40,062 bases of DNA, taken from positions 19,188 to 59,249 of the forward strand of contig JAGWAS010000016.1 of assembly GCA_021296235.1 (NCBI GenBank), in the 5' to 3' direction. The stretch is from Paracoccaceae bacterium (GTDB taxonomy: Bacteria > Pseudomonadota > Alphaproteobacteria > Rhodobacterales > Rhodobacteraceae). The notes beneath the pieces are model-generated. The model was not told the DNA's origin, did not search any database, and was given only the letters and a program-made list of their open reading frames with translations. Position numbers and translations under genes: made by a program. This document shows, piece by piece, positions 1-8,068 of this stretch. The first letter of the stretch is position 1; each line of letters starts with the position of its first letter.

Positions 1-34
1 ACAATTACACATCTCATGCGAAAGGGCCCAAAAA

Positions 35-688
35 GTGCTGCGAATCAATGACACCGCCCCGGATTTCACGGCGGACACGACAGAAGGGTCGATCAGCTTT
101 CATGAATGGATCGGAGATGGATATGCGATCTTGTTCTCGCATCCCAAGGACTTTACCCCGGTCTGCACGACGGAACTCGGCGCCATGGCCGGATTGGAAG
201 AGGAGTTTGCAAGGCGGAATGCCAAGATCATAGGCATTTCGGTCGATCCGGTTGAAAATCACCACAACTGGAAATCGGACATCGAAACGGTATCCGGCAA
301 CAGGGTGAACTATCCGATGATTGGTGACAGCGAACTCAAGGTTGCGAAGCTCTACGGAATGTTGCCTGCATCTGCCGGTGAAACATCCGAGGGCAGAACG
401 CCTGCAGACAATGCGACGGTGCGGTCCGTTTTCATCATTGGACCGGACAAGAAGATCAAATTGTCGCTGACATATCCGATGACCACAGGAAGAAGTTTCG
501 ACGAAATTCTTCGAGCTCTGGATTCCATTCAACTCACTGCAAATCATCAGGTGGCAACACCGGCAGATTGGAAGCAGGGCGAAAGGGTCATCATCACGCC
601 GGCTGTATCCAACGAAGCGGCAAAGGAGCGGTTTGGCGAATACGAGACCGTACTGCCCTATCTGCGTGTTACGAAACAGCCGTCATAG
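35..688 (+). CDS. 1-Cys peroxiredoxin (AhpC/TSA, Prx6 type)
   Basis: Thiol peroxidase of the Prx6 subfamily, which reduces hydrogen peroxide and alkyl hydroperoxides in the cytoplasm. The 217-residue product has the active-site run HPKDFTPVCTTELG with the peroxidatic Cys at residue 44. No other cysteine occurs in the protein, so it is a true 1-Cys enzyme needing an external thiol. The C-terminal Prx6 extension, with EYETVLPYLR near the end, is present and the length is normal. The start is a GTG, giving the usual N-terminus LRINDTAPDF, with GAAAGG about 10 nt upstream. The frame is open to the window edge, so a longer form cannot be excluded, but family alignment from memory favours this start. 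A possible terminator hairpin lies about 55 nt downstream. Family assignment is secure; the physiological reductant is unknown. Confidence 0.95.
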   Translation: MLRINDTAPDFTADTTEGSISFHEWIGDGYAILFSHPKDFTPVCTTELGAMAGLEEEFARRNAKIIGISVDPVENHHNWKSDIETVSGNRVNYPMIGDSELKVAKLYGMLPASAGETSEGRTPADNATVRSVFIIGPDKKIKLSLTYPMTTGRSFDEILRALDSIQLTANHQVATPADWKQGERVIITPAVSNEAAKERFGEYETVLPYLRVTKQPS

Positions 689-1383
689 GTCTGTCTTCCG
701 ACATGCGTTGGGCAATCTGCCGTAATTGAGCCCACTTTTCGGCCCGGCCAGAGTAGGTCGGGCTTTGGTCGGTTGAGTTCGGTCGTGTCGGTCATTTGCG
801 ATGCGGCCGACGAGTTGGTGGCGGAAGTTGGGCAGGAACATGAAGACGGCGCAGCGATATCGCCGAAGATTGCCTGTTTCGGTCACCACAGTGGTAAAGC
901 AGAATTTGCAAATTGCGGTGAGGCAGGTGATCCGTAGTGGCGACGGGTGCTGGCAGGCAGATGGCCAAGCCTGACAGAGGTTGTTCCTGCTGGCAGTCAA
1001 TGGTGCCGTTTGGGTGCTGTTGGTTCGGCGCGAGATGTGGTGCCAAGCCGGAACCACTTTGCGCAAACCGCCGCTGTGGTTTCGACAAAGTCGACCATTT
1101 TGTTTGCCGTCAAAACCGCATCGGAATTCCGCCTGAACTTCTTGACGGCTTCATCTGCTGGGCGAATGCAATCGAATGCGCCCGAACGGTTGGATTCCTT
1201 GAATTGGAATGAAACCATGTCCCCGTTCGAGTTTTGTTTTACCCACCACATGCGCAATCACATTTTGCAGAAAAATCTGGCTATCTCCAACTCAAGAATT
1301 CCGCACAAACTCGGTTTTTGAAGTGTCGCCTCATGTTTGGCCCATTGAATGCGTTGGCAGGCACAGTGTATTGTCCGATCCTA
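689..1383. other. Gene-poor stretch between peroxiredoxin and tRNA-Ser
   Basis: About 695 nt with no reading frame that I recognise. Short open frames exist on both strands (around 683-1088 minus, 947-1321 plus, 997-1257 minus), but they overlap each other and carry no known motif. Apart from the hairpin at 742-766 nothing can be named. It may be decayed coding sequence, because the neighbouring 1590-2072 interval certainly is. Confidence 0.5.
742..766 (+). terminator. Possible terminator hairpin after the peroxiredoxin gene
   Basis: An 8-bp stem (742-749 with 756-763, one G-U pair) encloses a 6-nt loop and is followed by only three T residues. It lies 53 nt past the peroxiredoxin stop. The stem is strong, but the short T run makes intrinsic termination uncertain. 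Confidence 0.35.
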
Positions 1384-1473
1384 GGAGAGGTGGCCGAGTG
1401 GTCGAAGGCGCACGCCTGGAACGCGTGTAGGCGGGAAACTGCCTCCAGGGTTCGAATCCCTGTCTCTCCGCCA
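1384..1473 (+). tRNA. tRNA-Ser (anticodon GGA)
   Basis: A full class II cloverleaf can be folded. The acceptor arm GGAGAGG pairs with TCTCTCC (one G-U pair), G73 is the discriminator, and CCA is encoded at 1471-1473. The anticodon stem CACGC/GCGTG holds the loop CTGGAAC, giving anticodon GGA, which reads UCC and UCU serine codons. A long variable arm typical of tRNA-Ser follows, then a T arm with loop TTCGAAT. It is intact. An IS256 remnant starts about 115 nt downstream. Confidence 0.97.
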
Positions 1474-1589
1474 GTTTTCGCGCCGAATCGCGATTTGGTG
1501 AAGCATAGATTCTTTGGTTAAAGTCAGGCAACCGCACCTGCCATGCGACGGATTTGACTCCACCGGCTGTCCAGCGAGTTGACCTTGGC

Positions 1590-2072
1590 ATGCAAACTCA
1601 TGAGCAAAATCGCCGGGTCCACAAGGCAGCAAGTGACACCGGAGCGATGCCCAAACCCCAAAGCAAGAAAACGAGGCTCGCTCTGCAGGATATCTGAATG
1701 GCGGAAACAAAGAAGTAAACCCATGCCGCCTTGGAGCTCTTCGTTGACACCCATGGCGGCAAATGAACGCGGGTCTGCGCCAAACTGGCCAAGGATCGGG
1801 ACGAAGTCGTCGCCTTTCATGACCTCCCGGTCGAACGCTTGAAGCACATTCGAACCACGAATCTGGCCGAGAATGTGTTTGCAACCGTGAGAAACCGCAT
1901 GCACGACACCATAGGATTCTTCGACCGCAAGGCGGCCCAAGTTATGGTCTAGAGGCTGATGATGTCAGCCAAGTAGAAATGACGGTGGATCTCGGAGCCA
2001 ATTCGGCTGCCAGAGATCATCAAGGCAATTGAGTTCCGGGACGGGATCAAGCAAACTGGTACTGCCACCTGA
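1590..2072 (+). pseudogene. IS256-family (Mutator-type) transposase remnant, C-terminal part
   Basis: One plus-strand frame reads through the C-terminal third of an IS256-family DDE transposase. Recognisable segments are RVHKA near 1614, MPKPQSK near 1656, the block around LAKDRDEVVAFHDLPVERLK (1782-1841), then HIRTTNLAENVFATVRNRM (1842-1898) with its family glutamate, and LPEIIKAIEFRDGIK at 2007-2051. The frame is never shifted but is broken by six internal stop codons: TGA 1695, TAA 1716, TGA 1764, TAG 1950, TAG 1974 and TGA 1980. The first stop replaces the tryptophan normally seen before the MAETK-like segment. The N-terminal two thirds and clear inverted repeats were not found. The left boundary is approximate. 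It is a dead copy that decayed by point mutation next to tRNA-Ser. Confidence 0.88.
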
Positions 2073-2139
2073 TCAGCCGCGTTACCAATTTGGGTCATAT
2101 CTTCAGGTGCAATTCACAAACGATGCCTTCTGCGATCAA

Positions 2140-2379
2140 TCAAAGCCCTTTATGACTGCCGTCACAAATCGGTGCTTGAGACGATCGCTTGCAGCCGCAA
2201 AAAAAGACGCGACCATCTTTCTCTGCTGTGTATTTCACCGGGACGAATTGAGTTACCTTGTGGCTGCCATCGCAAAAGGGCTGATTGGCACTTCTTCCGC
2301 AAGCGCACCAAAAATAGTTTTTTCCTGCTTCAACGTCAGCGGAATACGGTGATTTCTGGGCAATCAGGGGAGCGGTCAT
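2140..2379 (-). CDS. Twin CDGSH-type iron-sulfur protein
   Basis: A 79-residue protein made almost wholly of two CDGSH iron-sulfur motifs. The first is CACGRSANQPFCDGSH with ligands Cys25, Cys27, Cys36 and His40. The second is CGCKRSSQAPICDGSH with Cys61, Cys63, Cys72 and His76. Each motif should bind one redox-active [2Fe-2S] cluster through three Cys and one His, as in the CISD3/mitoNEET family. There is no signal peptide or membrane segment, so it should be cytoplasmic. Its partner is unknown; family members are linked to redox or iron-sulfur transfer. It stands alone, with a transposase remnant on its 3' side and a 343-nt gap upstream, and so is probably transcribed singly. All eight ligands are present and the length is typical of the short bacterial twin form. 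Confidence 0.93.
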   Translation of the reverse strand: MTAPLIAQKSPYSADVEAGKNYFWCACGRSANQPFCDGSHKVTQFVPVKYTAEKDGRVFFCGCKRSSQAPICDGSHKGL

Positions 2380-2722
2380 GGTTGAATCCTTTGATTGACT
2401 GATGACACGGGGTCAATCTACCTCATTTTGTGTGCGGTCTTGCCGCGTTCAATAGCGAGGCAACAGAATCTGCAGAGAAAATCGAATAAGCCAAGGAGCC
2501 GGGCAGTGAATGGGCGCATGAGTCATGGACTTGATTTACATTGCCTCCACAAATGAAGTTGGCGATTTCGGTTCGTGCAATCCGCATTTCCTACAATCGA
2601 CGGGACCTGCATCGGAAGTTCCCTATCCTACGTGGGGCCAAGTGGTCCCAATTCCTGTATTCTACGCAGGCTCCAGTGCCTTCGAATGTTGAATCTGCTC
2701 AAACGCCGGTTCAGGCCTCCGG
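2380..2722. other. Gap between CDGSH gene and nitrile hydratase unit
   Basis: About 343 nt without a recognisable gene. It should hold the minus-strand promoter of the CDGSH gene and the 3' end of the nitrile hydratase transcript. I see no convincing hairpin with a T tract and no known motif. Confidence 0.4.
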
Positions 2723-3031
2723 CTACTCATCTTGAATTGCAGTTGTCCCAGCCTTGCGTTCAACAAGTGTTGCCTGCAACTCGGTTTCGCCAACAAGATC
2801 TCGGTTGCACAGGAGCTTTTCCAATGCGGTCTGCCAACGCCCGTAATATTCGTCCTCGTTGTCTCCATCCGAATCTGATTTCCAATCTGCAAGTTCGGCT
2901 GCAAGCATGGCAGACCATTCCGGCCAACTCATTATGCCTTTTTCGTGAAGCGCAATCGTGATCGCAAAGAGTTGGGCATGCCAAGGTTCGCTGAATTCTT
3001 GGTCATCGGGCGGGCAGGTGGCTTGTTTCAT
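2723..3031 (-). CDS. Nitrile hydratase accessory (activator) protein
   Basis: A 102-residue protein of the nitrile hydratase accessory family, small proteins that resemble the N-terminal part of the beta subunit and deliver metal to, or mature, the alpha subunit. Diagnostic segments are FSEPWHAQLFAITIALHEKG and the following MSWPEWSAMLAAELADW. The start chosen is the ATG whose last bases overlap the beta-subunit stop (ATGA), giving MKQATCPP at the N-terminus; a longer form starting 24 nt upstream is open but less likely. It is the last gene of the overlapping unit ribokinase, alpha, beta, accessory. The acidic stretch DSDGDNEDEYY in the middle is typical. Translational coupling with the beta gene suggests matched amounts. 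Family call is firm; the maturation role is inferred from homologues. Confidence 0.9.
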   Translation of the reverse strand: MKQATCPPDDQEFSEPWHAQLFAITIALHEKGIMSWPEWSAMLAAELADWKSDSDGDNEDEYYGRWQTALEKLLCNRDLVGETELQATLVERKAGTTAIQDE

Positions 3032-3708
3032 GCCGCCTCCAGATAGCTTTCCCACAGATCAAGTACAACTTCGTCGTCGCTTCGCTCTGCGTCGCCCTGC
3101 CAAAGTTGAGCCATCGAAAACCGGACGGAATACAGGTGCTCAGGCTGCTCCCCCAAATAGTGAGCATTGGAATCCGGGAGGATGTGCGCTTCTCCGGACC
3201 TGCAGATCGTGCCGGTCCGACCTTGAACATAGTGGGGCAGGCGAGTGTGGCCGCCTTTCAAAAACCTGTTGCTGTGGGGATGGCTCGCCCTGACCGTTTG
3301 ACCCAGATGGAACCTTGGTGCGTTGCCGCTTTCCCTCGCGGTCGGAGATCCCTTGTTCAGGATGCCATCCACTTGCCAAGCTTTGGCTGCAGACGCGGAC
3401 AGTGGCACTTTGTCAGCATTCGCCGGATTGGCCAGTTCCGATCTTGTGACCAAACCTGATCGAACGAGCAGGTTGGCAAGCGCTGCCATCCAGATCTCGT
3501 AATATGAGAGCTTCCCATGATCTTCCTCGGCCAAGCATTCCCTTGCGTGGCGGGATGCGTCAATGTTCCACGCTCCCAGCATTCCTGCCGCCAAGGTTGC
3601 CGCCAATGCGCGGGCATGCCATTCCCGTTCAAACACATTGACTTCGCGCCCGGTCCTGCAAATGGCTTCGTTGCATGTCCGGCCCCCCATGTCATGAAAC
3701 TTGGTCAT
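3028..3708 (-). CDS. nthB: Nitrile hydratase subunit beta
   Basis: Beta subunit of nitrile hydratase, which hydrates nitriles to amides together with the alpha subunit. At 226 residues it has a normal length. The N-terminus [11 protein letters not shown] corresponds to the usual family start, followed by [17 protein letters not shown] and [16 protein letters not shown] (the conserved GAWNID/RHARE region), then [13 protein letters not shown]. The C-terminal SH3-like barrel is seen from about residue 130, with [24 protein letters not shown] and LYSVRF. The gene overlaps alpha by an ATGA (3705-3708) and the accessory gene by another ATGA (3028-3031), so all three are translationally coupled. Nothing looks damaged. 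Confidence 0.95.
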   Translation of the reverse strand: MTKFHDMGGRTCNEAICRTGREVNVFEREWHARALAATLAAGMLGAWNIDASRHARECLAEEDHGKLSYYEIWMAALANLLVRSGLVTRSELANPANADKVPLSASAAKAWQVDGILNKGSPTARESGNAPRFHLGQTVRASHPHSNRFLKGGHTRLPHYVQGRTGTICRSGEAHILPDSNAHYLGEQPEHLYSVRFSMAQLWQGDAERSDDEVVLDLWESYLEAA

Positions 3709-4334
3709 GCCGGCTCGGAAATTCCCGCAAGGGCTGCGCCTATCATGCTGTCCCTTGAAACAAGCGCGGCCAATTCCCCCTCGTTCATGCCCTCCGATCC
3801 GGCTGGGCGCATGGGCACAACAATATACCGAGTCTCAGATGTGCTGTCCCAGACACGGACCTTTTGTGAAGGCATCAGGTTAACACCGAATTCTGCCAGC
3901 ACTCTTCGCGGTTCCCGGACAGCACGACTGCGATATGCGTGAGACTTGTACCAACCCGGCGGCAACCCAAGGAGGGGCCAAGGGTAGCAACTGCAGAGGG
4001 TGCAGACGACCAAATTATGAACCTCAGGCGTGTTTTCCACAGCGACGATGTGTTCGCCTTGACGTCCTGAGATGTTCAAACTTGCAATTGCAGTTGTTGC
4101 GTTGGCAACAAGCGCGGACCTGAAATTCTGGTCAATCCAGCATTTGGCGACGACCCCCGCTCCGTGCCTCGGGCCCACCTTGTGTTCGTAGTAGTCGATG
4201 ATCTTGCCAAGGGCGGCAGGGTCAACCAACCCCTTGCGGATCAGGATTGTCTCCAGTGCCTCTACCCTTAGTGCCGGTTCCGCGGGAAGGAGGTTGTGAT
4301 GCGAATGAAGATTGCTATTCCCTTGTAAAGACAC
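3705..4334 (-). CDS. nthA: Nitrile hydratase subunit alpha (cobalt type)
   Basis: Catalytic metal-binding subunit, 209 residues with the chosen start. The metal site reads VCTLCSC, with Cys111, Cys114, Ser115 and Cys116 as ligands. The Thr between the first two cysteines marks the cobalt type, since iron enzymes have Ser there. Flanking family signatures are [30 protein letters not shown] and [15 protein letters not shown], then [13 protein letters not shown]. The start is taken as GTG at 4334, preceded by GAGG at good spacing and giving a histidine-rich N-terminus (NLHSHHN), as in other alpha subunits. This start lies inside the ribokinase gene (20-nt overlap). A longer open frame upstream is only the shadow of ribokinase. 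Cobalt incorporation would depend on the accessory protein. No cobalt transporter is in the window. Confidence 0.94.
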   Translation of the reverse strand: MSLQGNSNLHSHHNLLPAEPALRVEALETILIRKGLVDPAALGKIIDYYEHKVGPRHGAGVVAKCWIDQNFRSALVANATTAIASLNISGRQGEHIVAVENTPEVHNLVVCTLCSCYPWPLLGLPPGWYKSHAYRSRAVREPRRVLAEFGVNLMPSQKVRVWDSTSETRYIVVPMRPAGSEGMNEGELAALVSRDSMIGAALAGISEPA

Positions 4335-5235
4335 CGGCAACCTCACTTGCTGTTGGCATTGACGGGGCGGTGCCCGCCTTCGTAACTGAAAGGCTGGCAG
4401 CAGCACAGGCAAATCGAGTGGCAACAACGGGATCGTGTCCGCTGGACAACGCGTGGACAAATGCTCCGCAGAAACTATCGCCGGCACCAGTTGTTTCCAC
4501 GACCGGACCGGAATTGAACGCTGGAACGTGCAGGCAGGAATTGCCATCGTCAAACAGGGCGCCGTGTTCGCCCAGGGTTATGATCACCGAACCGGCACCC
4601 CTGCGGCGAAGTTCGGCAGCAGCGGATTTTGCATCCGCAACGCATTCCACGCGTCGGCCGGTCAGCAATTCGGCCTCCGACTCGTTCGGTGTCAAATAGT
4701 CACACAGGCCAAACACTTGATCATCCAAATCCGCAGCTGGGGCCGGATTGAGGACAGTTGTAACTCCGGCGGATTTTGCCATCTTGAGTCCGGCGACAGA
4801 AGACTCGATGGAGGTCTCAAGCTGAGTCATGAATATGCCTGCTCCGGTTACAGTGTCGAAATGCCGCTGAACGTCCTCAGGAGTTATTGTGCCGGCCGCA
4901 CCAGGAACCACGATAATTGCATTCTCTCCGGTTGCTTCGTCAACAAATATGTAGGCAGCCCCCGTTGCTCCATTGGGGTCAATCTCGACTTTGGCTTCGA
5001 TCCCCTCTTTCCTCCACATTGCCATTGCCATTCTACCGAATTCATCGTCGCCCAATCTTGAAATGAACGCGACTTTTGAACCAAGCCTCGCGGCTGCCAC
5101 TGCTTGATTGGACCCCTTTCCACCGGGCCCAAGGGCAAACCTTGAACCTTTCAGGGTTTCACCCATGTTGGGTTGGCGGCATGCGTGAAACGCAGCGTCG
5201 GCGACGAATATCCCAAGTATTGCAATCGGTTTCAT
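4315..5235 (-). CDS. rbsK: Ribokinase (PfkB family carbohydrate kinase)
   Basis: PfkB-family kinase of 306 residues that should phosphorylate ribose or a related sugar or nucleoside with ATP. PfkB signature 1 is [17 protein letters not shown] near residues 34-50. Signature 2 is [13 protein letters not shown] near 246-258, with the catalytic base Asp in [16 protein letters not shown] and VITLGEHGA match ribokinase. The start [10 protein letters not shown] is used because a bare 19-residue extension upstream is atypical. It is the first gene of a minus-strand unit and overlaps nitrile hydratase alpha by 20 nt. No ribose transporter, rbsD or regulator lies nearby, so the usual ribose operon context is missing. 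Substrate could be ribose, deoxyribose or a nucleoside; sequence reading alone does not decide. Confidence 0.9.
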   Translation of the reverse strand: MKPIAILGIFVADAAFHACRQPNMGETLKGSRFALGPGGKGSNQAVAAARLGSKVAFISRLGDDEFGRMAMAMWRKEGIEAKVEIDPNGATGAAYIFVDEATGENAIIVVPGAAGTITPEDVQRHFDTVTGAGIFMTQLETSIESSVAGLKMAKSAGVTTVLNPAPAADLDDQVFGLCDYLTPNESEAELLTGRRVECVADAKSAAAELRRRGAGSVIITLGEHGALFDDGNSCLHVPAFNSGPVVETTGAGDSFCGAFVHALSSGHDPVVATRFACAAASLSVTKAGTAPSMPTASEVAGVFTRE

Positions 5236-5902
5236 CAAATGCTCGTGTGGTTTCCTGATGCGCAGCAATCGGTAAATCCTACAGGAATTCACCGCTGTCG
5301 TGAATGCTCCAAATCCGCGTGCCGGGGATTTGCGCCGCTGAAAGGATTTTCAAGACTCGGCTTTTTTTCAATCGCCTTGGATTTCGATGAATTCCATGCT
5401 TGGAGCGAATTAACTGGACGTCATTGGTTGCCATTCAAACATCTTTCACACTTGCTTGCCGATGCAATCTTGCGCTCCGCCGAGCCGCACAAGCGTTTTC
5501 CCCTAGCGGTGGAGTGAACGACAACGGCAAATAGGGTCGGGACGGAGAGCCGCAATGGCGCTTACCTCCAGGAGATTGCGATATTGGTCGAACATGGCAC
5601 CTTGGGTGTCTCGGTGTTGGAACAATTGAATTCGGTTACAGGCCGTAAAACCGCAGACAACTACAGGTTGGCACCGATTCTCAGGTCGTTTGATGCAATT
5701 GAGGCGAGTATTCGGCAGTTGGTCAAGTGGCGCACGGTCCGACACGAGGTTCTTGGTGGCCATATGCGAAGCAATGTTATCGCCTGTGGAAATGATCGAC
5801 TTTGGAAGAAGAACCTGAATTCGCCAGGTTCAGGGTGGCGAGCCAGCCGGATGCAATTGCCGTATCGGGGGCGTTTTCGCCGGAACAAAATGCTGATGGG
5901 AT
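5236..5902. other. Gene-poor stretch upstream of the ribokinase unit
   Basis: About 667 nt between the ribokinase start and the stop of the protease-like gene. It should carry the promoter of the rbsK-nth unit. An open plus-strand frame at 5584-5925 gives a protein I do not recognise, and I do not call it a gene. A T7 run at 5362-5368 follows a poor hairpin. Confidence 0.4.
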
Positions 5903-7582
5903 TCAATTGCCTACGAAGCACTTAACCAGCACGGTAATGTCGCGGGCATGTCTGGCGAGGTCAACAGAATCCAGTTCGGCAACCACAGATTCAGCAGTCG
6001 GCTCAATGCCCGCCAATCGCCATACCGCTGGCGCTGCAACAAGGTGATTGACCTCTTTCGGAACGACTCTGTTGCCGCCAACCGAAGGTTTCAACATTCC
6101 CATGACGATGCCGGCTTCGTCGAACACCGGTCCGCCTGCGTCACCTGGAAGGACCGGAGCCTCGATCATAAACAAGTTTGAATTCCCTGAAACGACATCC
6201 GGACCAATCCAAGTGCCCCTGGTCAACGTTGGGAAGCCGAGTTCACCGTCATACGAGTAACCTGAGACGGAAACGCTACGCCCCTTTGAATTGCGGGCAT
6301 CACCAGGCTGCGCATGGGCAATGGGTCGGAGATTGTTGACCGGAGCCAATATTGCCAATCCCAATTCTGCATCAAGCGCCAATATCGTCATTGGTTCTCT
6401 GGCTCCAACCTGAACTGCATCACAATTGGAAACCGCCGATGCGGTCGTCGCAACATGACCGGAGTTGTCGATATAGAATCCGGACGCCGACTCCTTGATT
6501 TTGGGACGTGGCAGGGTCTCAAAAATGTCGAAACTGAATTCCGATGCAGCGTCCGTCAGTTCGATATCCAGTGTGCCCTCATGCGATTCACGGAAGCTCT
6601 GCTGCATGGCATCCAATATGCGTTGAGCAAGTTCATCATGCTCTGTGCTCCAAGATACGACAAACCCTTTCAATCGGTTGCCGTTCAATTGGGCATGAAC
6701 ACGCGAAGCGATCAATCCATCCGTTCCCCGGATCGAAAACTGCCTGCGCCCTGACCTGTGCTCCTTTTGCCCCGGAAGAAAATCGGAGTTCAGGAATAGG
6801 TCTTGAAGCGCATCAAGCAAGTCGCTGTTGCCTTCCATGCTGAGCAAATTAACCCTCATTTCATGCTCGGAGATCGATTCGAACTGGGCAAACGGCGAAT
6901 TGTATCCAGAGAAGCGAACCAGTGCCTGTGGGATCGCTATACTGATGCCCGTGGCCTCGTCTTCCAAAACTTCCAACCGAACTTCGGCGGTTTCGGTGTT
7001 GTATGACGTCAGCAGTTGCACTGCCTGTGGCCTTGTCAGTTGTCCCGTGGGAATAAACCCGTTCTTTTCCTGATAGGAGGCGATGGCGCGTTTGGATCCT
7101 CCTCCAAAGATGCCGTCAATCTCACCGGTGTACTCGTTGAACCATTTCAGTGCAGTTTGGATCGCCAATTTTTCTCCCTGATCAAATTCGGCAGCGGGTT
7201 GCTGAGTGTTTTCGGCTGCAGCGCTGGCCGATCCGAAGAATCGGGATCCATCGGCTGGCGTCCAGAAATATCCTTGGACTCTGATTTGGCCGTTTACTCT
7301 GCTTGTTGCCGGAATTGCACCGTCATTGGCGAGTGAAATCCTGATCCTTCTGGCCTCGTCAAACCCGAAGCGCCCGATTGCCAGTACAAACTTTCCGTCT
7401 TCAGTCCGAATTCCGTAAAGATTGCGAGCAACGACTGAAAACTGCTTTGCCTTTGCCAATGCGGTCTTGAGGTCTTTGTGGGTTTCCAACTGGACCCAAT
7501 AGTCTCGCTGCTGTGCCAATCCGGCGTTAGCGGAAACCAGAACCAGAATTCCGGTCAAAAGAACCACAAGGCGTTTTCGCAT
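5903..7582 (-). CDS. Exported SPOR-like/peptidoglycan-binding protein with a catalytically dead trypsin-like domain
   Basis: A 559-residue protein with a clear signal peptide (residues 1-23, cut after GLA). Residues about 26-105 look like a SPOR-type domain, with DYWVQLETHKDLKTALAKAK and FVLAIGRFGFDEA. Residues about 137-193 form a peptidoglycan-binding domain (IQTALKWFNEYTGEIDGIFG, then AIASYQEKNG). Residues about 365-525 match a trypsin/HtrA-like fold, but all three triad positions differ. The usual TNAHVV is TTASAV (His to Ser382), the usual DLA is GLA at residue 408 (Asp lost), and GNSGGP is GDAGGP (Ser to Ala482). Proteolysis is therefore unlikely; a wall-bound binding or sensing role is inferred. 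The gene stands alone with long gaps on both sides. Domain calls are by eye; the SPOR call is the weakest. Confidence 0.82.
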   Translation of the reverse strand: MRKRLVVLLTGILVLVSANAGLAQQRDYWVQLETHKDLKTALAKAKQFSVVARNLYGIRTEDGKFVLAIGRFGFDEARRIRISLANDGAIPATSRVNGQIRVQGYFWTPADGSRFFGSASAAAENTQQPAAEFDQGEKLAIQTALKWFNEYTGEIDGIFGGGSKRAIASYQEKNGFIPTGQLTRPQAVQLLTSYNTETAEVRLEVLEDEATGISIAIPQALVRFSGYNSPFAQFESISEHEMRVNLLSMEGNSDLLDALQDLFLNSDFLPGQKEHRSGRRQFSIRGTDGLIASRVHAQLNGNRLKGFVVSWSTEHDELAQRILDAMQQSFRESHEGTLDIELTDAASEFSFDIFETLPRPKIKESASGFYIDNSGHVATTASAVSNCDAVQVGAREPMTILALDAELGLAILAPVNNLRPIAHAQPGDARNSKGRSVSVSGYSYDGELGFPTLTRGTWIGPDVVSGNSNLFMIEAPVLPGDAGGPVFDEAGIVMGMLKPSVGGNRVVPKEVNHLVAAPAVWRLAGIEPTAESVVAELDSVDLARHARDITVLVKCFVGN

Positions 7583-8068
7583 ATTTGAGATTTCCGTTTC
7601 AGTATTCCATGTCTTCTGACACGGATTGGATTGCTAGCCGATATCCAGAAAATTGACAAACCGGTGTACTGTTTGTTGCTCCGACCTTTACTGCTTGCTT
7701 GCTGCCAATTGCGGTGATGGAAACTCACATGCCGATCGATTGCCGAGGTTGCCGGTTCAAGCGCTAAATCGGTCATGGCCGGGAGTTGGGCCGATGGTGC
7801 GCGGGTGCCATGTTGAATCTCCGGTGAAACAAGGTTCCTGCGATCATCACCGATCGCATCCGGTTCAGTATGTTCGATCATTCAGGTAAGCGGATTCCGG
7901 TCGGCATCGGGCAGAACATTCGGATTCAAAATTCCGGTTGGCCCGCCTTGAGCATGGGATGGAGAAGGTGCCATGTCCGAGCAAATTTGCCGCGACAGCC
8001 GTTTCGTTGACCCGCATGGTCATGTTGCATATTGGAAGTGCGGATTGCCAATGCGGGATCAATTCCGG
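7583..8068. other. Intergenic region upstream of glyQ and the protease-like gene
   Basis: About 486 nt between divergent genes, expected to hold both promoters. The glyQ frame is open from 7973, so a longer GlyQ is formally possible, but that extension has no family similarity. No riboswitch or T-box fold was recognised. Confidence 0.4.

Noticed and set aside
1695..1697. TGA at an expected tryptophan in the IS256 remnant as a sign of UGA recoding
   Set aside because: TAA and TAG also occur in the same frame, and intact genes nearby use TGG for Trp and TGA as stop.
3705..4553. Longer nitrile hydratase alpha frame beginning at 4553
   Set aside because: The extra N-terminal residues are the shadow of ribokinase; GTG 4334 has a ribosome site and yields a normal length and N-terminus.
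4435..5061. Plus-strand 208-codon frame opposite ribokinase
   Set aside because: No recognisable protein features, fully covered by the PfkB kinase on the minus strand.
5334..5368. Hairpin-like stretch followed by seven T residues
   Set aside because: The stem is broken by unequal internal loops and no plus-strand gene ends upstream, so a terminator is not supported.
5584..5925. Plus-strand 113-codon frame as a small gene
   Set aside because: No family similarity, no clear ribosome site, and it runs into the 3' end of the protease-like gene on the other strand.
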